A DNA stretch of 64,000 nucleotides from Oscillospiraceae bacterium. Lineage in GTDB: Bacteria; Bacillota_A; Clostridia; Oscillospirales; Ruminococcaceae. The stretch lies in contig SFDQ01000001.1 of the NCBI GenBank assembly GCA_004558145.1, positions 434,001 to 498,000 of the forward strand, written 5' to 3'. Below, piece after piece: positions 15,025 through 22,420 of this stretch. A program made the translations under genes and the position numbers. Numbering within the stretch: position 1 is the first letter of the stretch; each line of letters opens with the position of its first letter. The notes below the pieces were generated by a model that worked only from the letters and a program-made list of their open reading frames with translations, ran no database searches and had not been told where the DNA came from.

Positions 15025-15849
15025 ATGATCATCGAATGCCTGCTGGCAGCCGCCGCGCTGGCGCTGCTGGCCCTGTTTCTGCTTTTGCCGGGGCATGCGC
15101 CCTTTGCCAAAAAGGCGCCGTTCTCCGGCTGGTGCTACGCCCACCGGGGGCTGCACAGCCCGGACAAGTCGGTGCCGGAAAACAGCCTTGCCGCCTTTGC
15201 CGCCGCAGCCGACGCGGGCTACGGCATGGAGCTGGACGTGCAGCTCTCGAAGGACGGCGAGGTGGTGGTGTTCCACGACGACACGCTGGACCGGGTGACC
15301 GGGGTGGCCGGCCGGGTGGACGCTTTTGACTGGGCGGAATTGAAGGAGATGCCCCTGTGCGGCACCGGGCATCATATGCCGCTTTTTACCGAGGTGCTGG
15401 CCACGGTGGCCGGGCGCACGCCCCTCATCGTGGAGCTGAAGAGCGGCCCCCGGAACAAAGAGCTGTGCCAAAAAACGCTGGCGCTGCTGCGAAGCTACGA
15501 GGGCGCTTTCTGCGTGGAGAGTTTTGACCCCACCATCGTGGCGTGGTTCCGCCGCAACGCGCCGGACATCCTGCGGGGCCAGCTGTCGGACAGCTGCGCT
15601 TCCTTCCGCAAGGACGGCAGCAGCCTCATCGGCTCCTTTGTGCTGAGCCGGTGCATGGGCAACTTTTTGGCCCGGCCCCAGTTCATCGCCTGGGGCCCGA
15701 ACCCCAAAAACGCGGCGGTGCGCCTCATCGCGGCCTTCGGCCCCATGAAGGTGTTCTGGACCGCCCGCCCGGGCATGGACCACGCCGCCCTCACCGGCGA
15801 GTACGACGGGGTCATCTTTGAGCATTATGCCCCGCCCGCCCGCTATTGA
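15025..15849 (+). CDS. Glycerophosphodiester phosphodiesterase, membrane-anchored
   Basis: 274-residue GDPD-family enzyme that hydrolyses glycerophosphodiesters to glycerol-3-phosphate and an alcohol. An N-terminal hydrophobic helix (about 4-25) is likely an anchor. The catalytic start of the TIM barrel is HRG (about 41-43) with the metal site PENS...GMELDVQLSKDGEVVVFHDD, and a later Glu-Lys strand VELK. Start ATG at 15025, 11 nt after AAAAGGAGG; a GTG at 15016 is in frame but too near the ribosome site. Single-gene unit between its own promoter and a bidirectional terminator. Confidence 0.92.
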   Translation: MIIECLLAAAALALLALFLLLPGHAPFAKKAPFSGWCYAHRGLHSPDKSVPENSLAAFAAAADAGYGMELDVQLSKDGEVVVFHDDTLDRVTGVAGRVDAFDWAELKEMPLCGTGHHMPLFTEVLATVAGRTPLIVELKSGPRNKELCQKTLALLRSYEGAFCVESFDPTIVAWFRRNAPDILRGQLSDSCASFRKDGSSLIGSFVLSRCMGNFLARPQFIAWGPNPKNAAVRLIAAFGPMKVFWTARPGMDHAALTGEYDGVIFEHYAPPARY

Positions 15850-15863
15850 TGTGAATGACAAGG

Positions 15864-15897
15864 AACGCCGCAGCCCCCGGGCCGCGGCGTTTTTTTC
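15864..15897. terminator. Bidirectional terminator
   Basis: Stem AACGCCGC (15864-15871) with GCGGCGTT (from 15884), 12-nt loop, T-run at 15890-15896; it sits between the converging phosphodiesterase and coaX stops. Confidence 0.8.
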
Positions 15898-16663
15898 ATG
15901 CTTCGCCCTTTGCCCGGAGATAGCAGCGGTAAAGCCCTTCCAGCAGCAGGTCGGGGGCGAGGGTGGGCTTTGTCTCGCAATAGGGGGCCACAAGGCCCGC
16001 CAGCCCACCGGTGAGGATGAGGCTGGGCGCGCCCTCGGCGGCGTCCATCTCGGCGGCCATGCGGCGGAACATGCCGTCCACAAGGCAGGCCGCGCCGTAA
16101 ATCACGCCGCTCTGCATGCTCTCGGCGGTGGTGGTGCCGATGGCGGGGCCCGGCGGCTCGAAGGCGATGGAGCGCAGGTGGCTGGCCCGGTCCACCAGAG
16201 CGTCCAGGCCGAGGGCCACCCCCGGAGCGATGGCCACCCCCAGCACGTCCCCCGCCTTGTTCTGGGCGCAGAAGGTGGTGGCGGTGCCCAGGTCCGCCAC
16301 GATGGCGGGCATGGGAACGCGGGCCAGCGCCCCCTCGGCCCCGGCCAGCATGTCCGCGCCCACCGGGTCCTTCGTGAGCACCTTGAAGCTGATGTTGGAT
16401 GTTCCCAGCACCACCGGCTCTTTGCCGGTGACGGAAAAGAGGGCCTGCCGCACCGCGTCGGTGAGGGCGGGCACCACGCTGGACAGCGCGCACCCCTCCC
16501 ACTGCCCCACGCCGAAGGGGGCCAGCACCTTTGCCAGCGCGGCGGCGCAGCTGCCGGCGGTCCAGCCGCGGTCGGTGGGCGTTTCGGCCGAAAAGACCGC
16601 CTTGCCCTCTTCCCAGCCGGCCATGTTCAGCCGGGTGTTGCCCATATCCACCAAAAGAACCAT
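15896..16663 (-). CDS. coaX: Type III pantothenate kinase
   Basis: 255-residue CoaX, which phosphorylates pantothenate in the first step of coenzyme A synthesis using ATP and a monovalent cation, in the cytoplasm. Family motifs: DMGNTR (6-11), the PVGADML segment for pantothenate binding, ADLGTATTF for phosphate and catalysis, and the C-terminal LTGGLA. Start ATG at 16663 with GGGAGGG 6 nt before it; longer frames to 17515 run back through the divergent DUF4830 gene and are shadows. Single gene with a clear promoter. Confidence 0.95.
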   Translation of the reverse strand: MVLLVDMGNTRLNMAGWEEGKAVFSAETPTDRGWTAGSCAAALAKVLAPFGVGQWEGCALSSVVPALTDAVRQALFSVTGKEPVVLGTSNISFKVLTKDPVGADMLAGAEGALARVPMPAIVADLGTATTFCAQNKAGDVLGVAIAPGVALGLDALVDRASHLRSIAFEPPGPAIGTTTAESMQSGVIYGAACLVDGMFRRMAAEMDAAEGAPSLILTGGLAGLVAPYCETKPTLAPDLLLEGLYRCYLRAKGEA

Positions 16664-16694
16664 TCTGTTCCCTCCCGGGTCCTTGTTTGTTTTC

Positions 16695-16723
16695 AGTATA
16701 CCCCGCCATCCGCCTTTGCGCAA
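16695..16723 (-). promoter_or_regulatory. Promoter of coaX
   Basis: TTGCGC (16718-16723), 17 nt, TATACT (16695-16700) on the minus strand. The divergent gene at 16793 has TATAAA at 16751-16756 but no matching -35. Confidence 0.72.
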
Positions 16724-16792
16724 GAATAAAGCGGCATACGGCGGAATAGGTATAAACAGGAGTTCCCACGACAAACGAGGAGGGTACAAGAC

Positions 16793-17479
16793 ATGTTTGT
16801 GTTGACATTCGGCAAAAACGGCCTGCGTCGGCTGGGCGCCGTCGCGGTGTGCGGCGTGGCGCTGGCGGGCGCGGTGTTCGCCGTCGGCAGCTTTTTCATG
16901 GAGGACGACGCGGCCCCCGCCGCCGCGAACGGCGAGACCGCCCAGGCGGACCCCACCGCCATGAAAATCGAGGGCACCGACGACATCCAGGCCTTCTTCA
17001 AGGCCTTCGGGCTGGAGGTGGACCTGGCCACCGCCACGGTGGATAAGGTGAAGATCCCCAAAAGCTGGGACGAGAGCTTTTCCGCCTTCAACACGGTGGT
17101 GAAGGAGAGCGGCCTGTCGCTGGAGAAATACAAGAACAAGACGGTGGAAAAATGGGTGGTGCTGTGCCCCGGGCGCAGCACCGGCGAGAACAAGGTGAGC
17201 GGCGTTCTGCTGGTGTATAAGGAGGAGCCGGTGGGCGCTTACCTGCTGGCTTCGCCCAGCGGCGAGGTGACCGGCCTTGTGAGCGCTGCGGCCACCGCCG
17301 CGCCCCTGACCGACGAGCAGGCCGCCGAGACCGCCGCCGGCTTCGGGGAGGACGCGGCCTCCTCCGCCGCCCACGCCACCGACGAGACCGCCGCGGCGAA
17401 CGCCCCCCTGACCGAAGAGGCCGCCGAGACCGGCGGCGAAATCAGCCTGGAGGACGCGGGCGCCGTGCCCATCGAGTAA
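16793..17479 (+). CDS. DUF4830 domain protein, membrane anchored
   Basis: 228 residues. A transmembrane helix at about 12-33 is followed by a DUF4830 domain (about 60-160: DDIQAFFKAFGLEV, KIPKSWDESFSAFNTVVKESGLSLEKYKNKTV, then VLLVYKEEPVGAYLL), found in Clostridial secreted proteins of unknown role. The last 65 residues are an Ala/Glu/Thr-rich low-complexity tail with no visible motif. Start ATG at 16793 with GGAGG 10 nt upstream. Alone between coaX (divergent) and a terminator. Confidence 0.8.
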   Translation: MFVLTFGKNGLRRLGAVAVCGVALAGAVFAVGSFFMEDDAAPAAANGETAQADPTAMKIEGTDDIQAFFKAFGLEVDLATATVDKVKIPKSWDESFSAFNTVVKESGLSLEKYKNKTVEKWVVLCPGRSTGENKVSGVLLVYKEEPVGAYLLASPSGEVTGLVSAAATAAPLTDEQAAETAAGFGEDAASSAAHATDETAAANAPLTEEAAETGGEISLEDAGAVPIE

Positions 17480-17486
17480 AGAACAA

Positions 17487-17518
17487 GCCCCGGAGCCGCA
17501 ATGGCTCCGGGGCATTTT
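17487..17518. terminator. Terminator of the DUF4830 gene
   Basis: Perfect 11-bp stem GCCCCGGAGCC with GGCTCCGGGGC, loop GCAAT, then ATTTTG; near the minus-strand stop at 17528 and possibly used from both sides. Confidence 0.75.
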
Positions 17519-17527
17519 GCGCTTTGT

Positions 17528-18934
17528 TTATTCCGCGTCCCACTGGGCAATTTTGCGGCCCATGAGCACGCCCATGACGCTGGCCATCATCAGGCCGCGG
17601 GTCCAGCCGCAGGAGTCGCCCAGGCAGTGCAGGCCCTCCACGTTGGTGACCAGATTTTCGTCCATCTTCACCCGGTTGGAGTAGAACTTCAGCTCGGGGC
17701 TGTAGAGCAGGGTCTCGTCGCTGGCGAAGCCGGGCACCACCTGGTCCAGCATCTGGATGAAGGCGATGATGTTGGTCATCGCCCGGTAGGGCATGGCGGC
17801 GGTGATGTCGCCGGCCACCGCGTCCACCAGGGTGGGGCGCACGTTGCTCTGGCTCAGCTCCTTCTGCCAGGTGCGCTTGCCGTCCAGGATGTCGCCGTAG
17901 CGCTGCACCATGATGTGGCCCGCGCCCAGCATGTTGGTGAGCTCGCCCACCTTCTGGGCGTACTCGATGGGCTGGTTGAAGGGCTCGGTGAAGTTGTGGC
18001 TACACAGGATGGCGAGGTTGGTGTTGTTGCTCTTTTTCTCCTTGTAGCTGTGGCCGTTCACCACCGCCAGGTCGTTGTCGTAGTTCTCCTGGCTGACGAA
18101 GCCGCCGGGGTTCTGGCAGAAGGTGCGCACCTTGTTCTTGAAGGGCTTGGGGTAGCCGATGAGCTTGGACTCATACAGCACCTTGTTCACCTTTTCCATC
18201 ACCTCGTTGCGCACCTCCACCCGCACGCCGATGTCCACGGTACCGGGCTTGTGGGCGATGCCGTGCTGGGCGCAGCGGCGCTCCAGCCAGTCGGCGCCCC
18301 GGCGGCCGGTGGCCACCACGGTGCGGCGGGCCAGAATTTCTTCCTCCGCGCCGCCTTTGGCCGCGCGCACCTTCACGCCGCGGCAGACGCTGTTCTCGAT
18401 GAGCAGGTCCACGCACTCGGTGTCAAAGCGCATCTCCACGCCCTCGGCCAGCAGATGGTTCTGCAGCGCCAGATACAGGTCCTGGGCCTTCTCGGTGCCC
18501 AGGTGGCGGATGGGGCAGTCCACCAGCTTGAGGCCCGCCTTGATGGCGTTCTTGCGAATCTCGCGAATTTCCTCGCCGTCGTAGATGCCCTCCACGTGGG
18601 GGTCGGCGCCGAACTCCAGATAGATGCTGTCGGTGTAGTCGATGAGGCTCTGGGCAAACTCCTCGCCGATGAGGGTGGGCAGTTCGCCGCCCACCTCATA
18701 GCACAGGCTCAGCTTGCCGTCGGAAAAAGCGCCCGCGCCGGAAAAGCCGGTGGTGATGTGGCAGTAGGGCTTGCAGTTCATGCAGCGGCCGGTCTCCGCC
18801 TTGGGGCAGTGGCGTTTTTCCACCGGTTTGCCCTTTTCGACGATGACGATCTTCTCTTTTCTGCCTTTGCGCAGAAGCTCCAGCGCGGTGAAAATGCCGG
18901 CGGGGCCGGCGCCAACGATCACGAGATCGTACAT
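17528..18934 (-). CDS. FAD-dependent dehydrogenase (COG2509-type)
   Basis: 468-residue flavoprotein. The N-terminus has the dinucleotide-binding loop VIVGAGPAGIFTALELL (5-21), then a cysteine-containing segment with CPKAETGRCMNCKPYC, a possible metal or Fe-S site or redox cysteines, and GAGAFSDGKL. ATGRRG is the second nucleotide motif and the C-terminus has CLGDSCGWTRGLMMASVMG, which closes the FAD site. It belongs to the uncharacterised FAD-dependent dehydrogenase group common in Firmicutes; substrate unknown. Start ATG at 18934 with AGGAGG 10 nt upstream; a frame to 19042 passes through the leader hairpin and is rejected. The gene has a long leader with a terminator-like hairpin. Confidence 0.9.
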   Translation of the reverse strand: MYDLVIVGAGPAGIFTALELLRKGRKEKIVIVEKGKPVEKRHCPKAETGRCMNCKPYCHITTGFSGAGAFSDGKLSLCYEVGGELPTLIGEEFAQSLIDYTDSIYLEFGADPHVEGIYDGEEIREIRKNAIKAGLKLVDCPIRHLGTEKAQDLYLALQNHLLAEGVEMRFDTECVDLLIENSVCRGVKVRAAKGGAEEEILARRTVVATGRRGADWLERRCAQHGIAHKPGTVDIGVRVEVRNEVMEKVNKVLYESKLIGYPKPFKNKVRTFCQNPGGFVSQENYDNDLAVVNGHSYKEKKSNNTNLAILCSHNFTEPFNQPIEYAQKVGELTNMLGAGHIMVQRYGDILDGKRTWQKELSQSNVRPTLVDAVAGDITAAMPYRAMTNIIAFIQMLDQVVPGFASDETLLYSPELKFYSNRVKMDENLVTNVEGLHCLGDSCGWTRGLMMASVMGVLMGRKIAQWDAE

Positions 18935-18972
18935 GGTGAATGACCTCCTGTTCCCTTTCTTGTGCGGGCACG

Positions 18973-19008
18973 AAAAATCCCCTCTGCCAGCGGACGCCGG
19001 CAGGGGGG
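18973..19008 (-). terminator. Terminator-like hairpin in the leader of the FAD dehydrogenase gene
   Basis: A 10-bp stem (18979-18988 with 18999-19008, one G-U pair) followed on the minus strand by ATTTTT. It lies between the gene's own promoter (19033-19061) and its ribosome site, so it may act as an attenuator; it could also stop read-through from the S66 peptidase gene. Confidence 0.6.
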
Positions 19009-19031
19009 ACTTGCTTTGCCTTATCCCTTTT

Positions 19032-19061
19032 ATTATTAGCACAAAGTAATACTTTTGTCAA
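19032..19061 (-). promoter_or_regulatory. Promoter of the FAD dehydrogenase gene
   Basis: TTGACA (19056-19061) on the minus strand followed, after 18 nt, by AATAAT (19032-19037). Confidence 0.65.
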
Positions 19062-19080
19062 GCAGGGAGTTTTTGGAGCC

Positions 19081-20112
19081 TCACGGCGCATCGAAGGTGA
19101 TGGTCTGGGCCCGCGCATCCACCCGGGCGTTCACCCCGAAGGGCAGGATGCACCGGGGCAGGGCGTGGCCCACGCTCACGTCCGCCAGGATGGGCAGGGC
19201 GGGGTCGTCCACCGCCGCCGCCAGCCGCCGGTGGTATTCCTCCCGGTGCACGTTGTCCATCGGGCGGCCGAACAGGATGCCGCTCACCGCCTTGAACACC
19301 CCCGCCTGCTTCAAAAAGCCCAGGGCGCGGCTGAATTTTTCCGGGCTCATCTGCTCCTCGCTGGTCTCCAGCAGCAGGATGCGGCCCTGCCAGTCCGCCG
19401 CGCCGGGGAACAGGCCGTATTTTTGGCAGAGGGCGGGCATATCGGCGTAGCGTTCGCCGTCGAAAAAGTCGTGGATGGTGTCCAGGCAGCCGCCCAGGAT
19501 CTTGCCGCTGAACACCGGCGGCCCCTGCAGCAGCTTCCAGCCCTCGGCGGGGTGGGCGGGCAGCGGCGTGCCCAGGCACGCGGGGCTGTAATCGGTGCGG
19601 CCCTCGTACCACACCTCGCTGGGCTCCACCTGCCGGATGGTGCCGGTGCGCAGCAGCTCCTCAAAATACCGCCGGGTGTAGGGCAGCATCTCTTTGTCCA
19701 TCTCGCACACGTCCGACAAAAAGGACTGGCCGTAAAAGGTGGGCAGGCCGACTTTGTGCAGCATGAAGTGGTTGACGGTGGAATCGGAAAAGCCCAGGAA
19801 GGGTTTTCGGCAGGCAGCCTTTTCCAGCCGACCCTCGTCGAAGAGGTACGGCAGCAGCCGGTAGGTGTCGTCGCCGCCGATGGCGCAGAGGATGAGGTCT
19901 ATCTCCGGGTCCCGGAAGGCCTCCAGCAGGTCGGCGGCCCGCGCTTCCGGGTGGGTCTTCAGATAGTCGATGCCTTTCAGGGCGTGGGGCAGGAACCTGA
20001 CCTTGAGGCCATAGTGTTCCAGCCGGCGCACCCCCAGCTCCAGTTCATGGCGAACAAAGTCCTCCCCCAGCGTCCCGGCGGACAGACTGACCACGCCCAC
20101 GGTCTTTATCAC
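19081..20112 (-). CDS. S66-family peptidase (LD-carboxypeptidase/MccF-like)
   Basis: 343-residue serine peptidase of family S66. The N-terminal domain begins VGVVSLSAGTLG and has GGDDTYRLLPYL; the nucleophile elbow is FLGFSDSTVNHF with a Ser, the glutamate strand is ILLLETSEE, and the histidine is in DVSVGHALPRC. LdcA members trim the tetrapeptide of recycled peptidoglycan; MccF members cleave microcin-type acyl-sulfamoyl adenylates. The longer GGDD loop and the HFMLHKVG segment are closer to the MccF branch, so either role is possible. GTG start at 20112, 9 nt after GGGGG. No signal peptide. Confidence 0.87.
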   Translation of the reverse strand: MIKTVGVVSLSAGTLGEDFVRHELELGVRRLEHYGLKVRFLPHALKGIDYLKTHPEARAADLLEAFRDPEIDLILCAIGGDDTYRLLPYLFDEGRLEKAACRKPFLGFSDSTVNHFMLHKVGLPTFYGQSFLSDVCEMDKEMLPYTRRYFEELLRTGTIRQVEPSEVWYEGRTDYSPACLGTPLPAHPAEGWKLLQGPPVFSGKILGGCLDTIHDFFDGERYADMPALCQKYGLFPGAADWQGRILLLETSEEQMSPEKFSRALGFLKQAGVFKAVSGILFGRPMDNVHREEYHRRLAAAVDDPALPILADVSVGHALPRCILPFGVNARVDARAQTITFDAP

Positions 20113-20139
20113 GGTGCATCCCCCATTTCCATAAAATCA

Positions 20140-20165
20140 TTCCCCGCCGCGTTCGCGGCGGGGAA
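20140..20165. repeat. Perfect 12-bp hairpin between S66 and kinase-like genes
   Basis: TTCCCCGCCGCG and CGCGGCGGGGAA with a 2-nt loop. The minus-strand T-run after it is weak (GATTTTATG), so it may terminate only in part or protect the downstream message. Confidence 0.5.
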
Positions 20166-20175
20166 CGGTGTGGTT

Positions 20176-20766
20176 TCAGCCTTGCGCCGCCCGCATGATA
20201 AGGTCCGCGCAGACCTCGTCGCCCAAGGCGGTGTTGAGGCACAAGTCGTAGTGCCCGGCCTCGCCCCAGCGGTATTCGCTGTAAAAGTTATAATAGGCGG
20301 CGCGGCGGCGGTCCTCCTTTTCCAGCAGGGCGTTCGCGGTGCGCTCGTCGGCGTCGGCGGGCACGGCCCCCTCCGCCTGGGCACGGCGGCGGCGGAACTC
20401 CAGCGGCGCGTGGAGAAAGACCCGCAGCACGTCGGTGCGGCCCCGCAGCACATAGTCGCCGCAGCGGCCCACGATGACGCAGGGGCCCTTGTCCGCCAGG
20501 CCCCGGATGATCTGGGACTGGACCACGAACACCTGGTCGCTCAGGGGCAGGTCGCTGCCCATGGTGTAGAGGTTATAGAGCAGGCTGCCGCTGGGGCGCT
20601 TTTCGCCGGCGGCGATGGCCTGTTCCGACAGGCCGCTCTCCTTGGCGGCCAGGGTGATGAGCTCCTTGTCGTACATGGGCCCGCCCAGCCGCCGGGCCAC
20701 CTCGCGGGCGATGTCCAGCCCGCCGGTGCAGAATTCCCGTCCGATGGTGATGACGCTGTATTTCAT
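20176..20766 (-). CDS. Cytidylate kinase-like protein
   Basis: 196-residue P-loop protein of the cytidylate-kinase-like family common in gut Clostridia. The N-terminus SVITIGREFCTGGLDIAREVARRLG takes the place of the P-loop but has TGG rather than GKS/T, typical of this family. PMYDKELI, CVIVGRCGDYVL and a lid with RRRR follow, with DRRRAAYYNFYSEYRWG further on. Substrate not established. Start ATG at 20766 with GGGGG upstream; a longer frame to 20859 extends into the neighbouring gene. It follows the C39-like gene by 37 nt on the same strand. Confidence 0.85.
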   Translation of the reverse strand: MKYSVITIGREFCTGGLDIAREVARRLGGPMYDKELITLAAKESGLSEQAIAAGEKRPSGSLLYNLYTMGSDLPLSDQVFVVQSQIIRGLADKGPCVIVGRCGDYVLRGRTDVLRVFLHAPLEFRRRRAQAEGAVPADADERTANALLEKEDRRRAAYYNFYSEYRWGEAGHYDLCLNTALGDEVCADLIMRAAQG

Positions 20767-20803
20767 GGTCTTACCCCCTTTTGATGATGTGTCCGTTCCG
20801 GCC

Positions 20804-22156
20804 TCAGCCCGGCAGATGCACGTCGCCCACCAGGGTGCAGCCGCTGGGGTCGATGGCATAGACGGTGATGCGGCCCTTGCCGCCGAACAATTCCGGCGGC
20901 AGCTGCACGCCGCCCTGGGCCGTGGGCTTCAAAAAGCGGAAGGTCTTGTGGGCGGTGGTGGCGTGCACGGTGCCGTCCGCCACGGCGCAGGCCAGCGTGC
21001 CGGCAAAATCCTCCGGCAGGGGCAGGTCGGTGCCGTTCTCGTCCTGGAACATGTAGGCGCCCACCTGCTCCAGCGCCCGCAGCCGGGCGTGGCGGCGGTG
21101 GGGGCAGCCCTCGCCCCGGCCCTTCTGCCGCCCGGTGATGACCAGCGCCAGCCCCTGATAGGCCTTCCAGAAAGCGTCCAGCGGGTAGGAGCGCTCGGCC
21201 TCCGCGTCGGTGGGGGCGAGGCTGTCGTTTACCAGCGCAAAGGCCCCCTCCGTCCCGGTCTCAAAGCCCCGCAGGGCCATCATCTGAGCTTCCACGTCGG
21301 CAAAGGCCCCGGGCAGATACGCCTTGCCGGTGGCCTCCGCCTGCTCCTCGCTGGCGGCATAGCGCATGAACACGCCCACCGAGTCGCCCTGTTTGACGCA
21401 CTGCCACAGCCGCTCCGGGTCCAGATAGGCAAGATACGCCCGGTAGCCGTAGCAGCCGGCCAGCGCCGCCGCAAAGGAAAAGTTGCGGGTGCCCATGTCC
21501 GCGTCGCCGTGGTCCAGCATGGACTGGCCCAGCTCCTCGGGCAGCACGTCCTGGCCCCAGCGGTTCAGCAGGCCCGCCAGGGTGACGGGGGTGCTCATGC
21601 CGTCCCGCAGGGAGGGGTCCCGCAGCTTCTGGCTGTAGGCGGGCAGGTGCAGGGCCCGGCTGTAAAGGGCGGGGGGCTCGGCCTCCCCGTCCACCGGGCG
21701 CACGCTGGCGGCCAGCAGCCACACCCGGGGGGTGAGGCGCTCGTCGTCGGTGTAAAGATAGATGCGCAGCTGGGCCTGCACGGCGCGGCCCTTGCCCACG
21801 TGCAGCACGTTGTGCCACATGAACACCGGGTCCTCTTCGCTGCCGGTGACGCTGGCCCGCTGGATGTAGGGGCTCCACTTGCCGAAGCTGAGCCAGCCGC
21901 TCCACTCTTCGCCCACCCGCACCCGGGCCTGGGCTTCCACCACGGTGCCCGGCGGTGTGTCGGCGTTCCAGCTCATCACCAGCCGGTCAAAGGCGGGCAG
22001 GTTCACCGGCTGGGAGGTGAAGCACCCGTAGAGCACATGGCGGCCCGCCACCTGCTCCAGGCACACGCCGTCCTCGGTGAGGGCCACGTTGTCCAGCTCG
22101 CCCCGGGTGAAGGCGTTGGTGTCGCTGAGGATGTAAAGGTTCTTCGCGTTCTGCAT
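20804..22156 (-). CDS. Peptidase C39-like family protein, probable catalytically dead homolog
   Basis: 450 residues. Residues 1-150 are a beta-rich domain with DRLVMSWNADTPPGTVVEAQARVRVGEEWSGWLSFG, typical of the N-terminal half of C39-like papain-fold proteins. Residues 180-340 match the C39 fold: GQDVLPEELGQSMLDHG..., NFSFAAALAGCYGYRAYLAYL, then LRGFE...FALVNDSLAPTD. But the usual nucleophile position (C in CSPTS) reads GMSTP (186-190) and the His strand (normally GHxxVxRGF) reads AQMMALRGF (290-298), so both catalytic residues seem lost. No signal peptide. It may be a binding or structural protein. ATG at 22156 with GGGGGACGAG upstream. Confidence 0.7.
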   Translation of the reverse strand: MQNAKNLYILSDTNAFTRGELDNVALTEDGVCLEQVAGRHVLYGCFTSQPVNLPAFDRLVMSWNADTPPGTVVEAQARVRVGEEWSGWLSFGKWSPYIQRASVTGSEEDPVFMWHNVLHVGKGRAVQAQLRIYLYTDDERLTPRVWLLAASVRPVDGEAEPPALYSRALHLPAYSQKLRDPSLRDGMSTPVTLAGLLNRWGQDVLPEELGQSMLDHGDADMGTRNFSFAAALAGCYGYRAYLAYLDPERLWQCVKQGDSVGVFMRYAASEEQAEATGKAYLPGAFADVEAQMMALRGFETGTEGAFALVNDSLAPTDAEAERSYPLDAFWKAYQGLALVITGRQKGRGEGCPHRRHARLRALEQVGAYMFQDENGTDLPLPEDFAGTLACAVADGTVHATTAHKTFRFLKPTAQGGVQLPPELFGGKGRITVYAIDPSGCTLVGDVHLPG

Positions 22157-22224
22157 ATCGCTCGTCCCCCGCTGCCGCCCGGGGCCCTTTGCGGGGGCCG
22201 GAGCGGCGTTCAGTGTTTGGCTTT

Positions 22225-22254
22225 ATGGTATCCCATTTTGGGGCGCACTGTCAA
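22225..22254 (-). promoter_or_regulatory. Promoter of the C39-like gene
   Basis: TTGACA (22249-22254) on the minus strand, 18 nt, TACCAT (22225-22230). Confidence 0.55.
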
Positions 22255-22327
22255 GCGCGGCAAGGGTGCGTGCCGGCCCGCGCCGGCCCGCTTTCCGCCC
22301 CTGTTCGGCCCAAAAACAAAATACCGC

Positions 22328-22356
22328 TTGTGCATTTTCCATTGAACTCGTATACT
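22328..22356 (+). promoter_or_regulatory. Promoter of trkAH
   Basis: TTGTGC (22328-22333), 17 nt, TATACT (22351-22356), 65 nt before the trkA ATG. The rest of the 264-nt divergent region holds GC-rich sequence with no other gene. Confidence 0.65.
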
Positions 22357-22420
22357 ATAATCAGTCTTTTATGTCCTCAAGAACGCAAGCGGACCAAAAC
22401 CCAGAGTAAAGGTGTGTGCC

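Noticed and set aside
20140..20165. Calling the 12-bp hairpin a full terminator
   Set aside because: The T-run after it on the minus strand is broken (GATTTTATG), and the next gene starts only about 28 nt later, so it is listed as a repeat instead.
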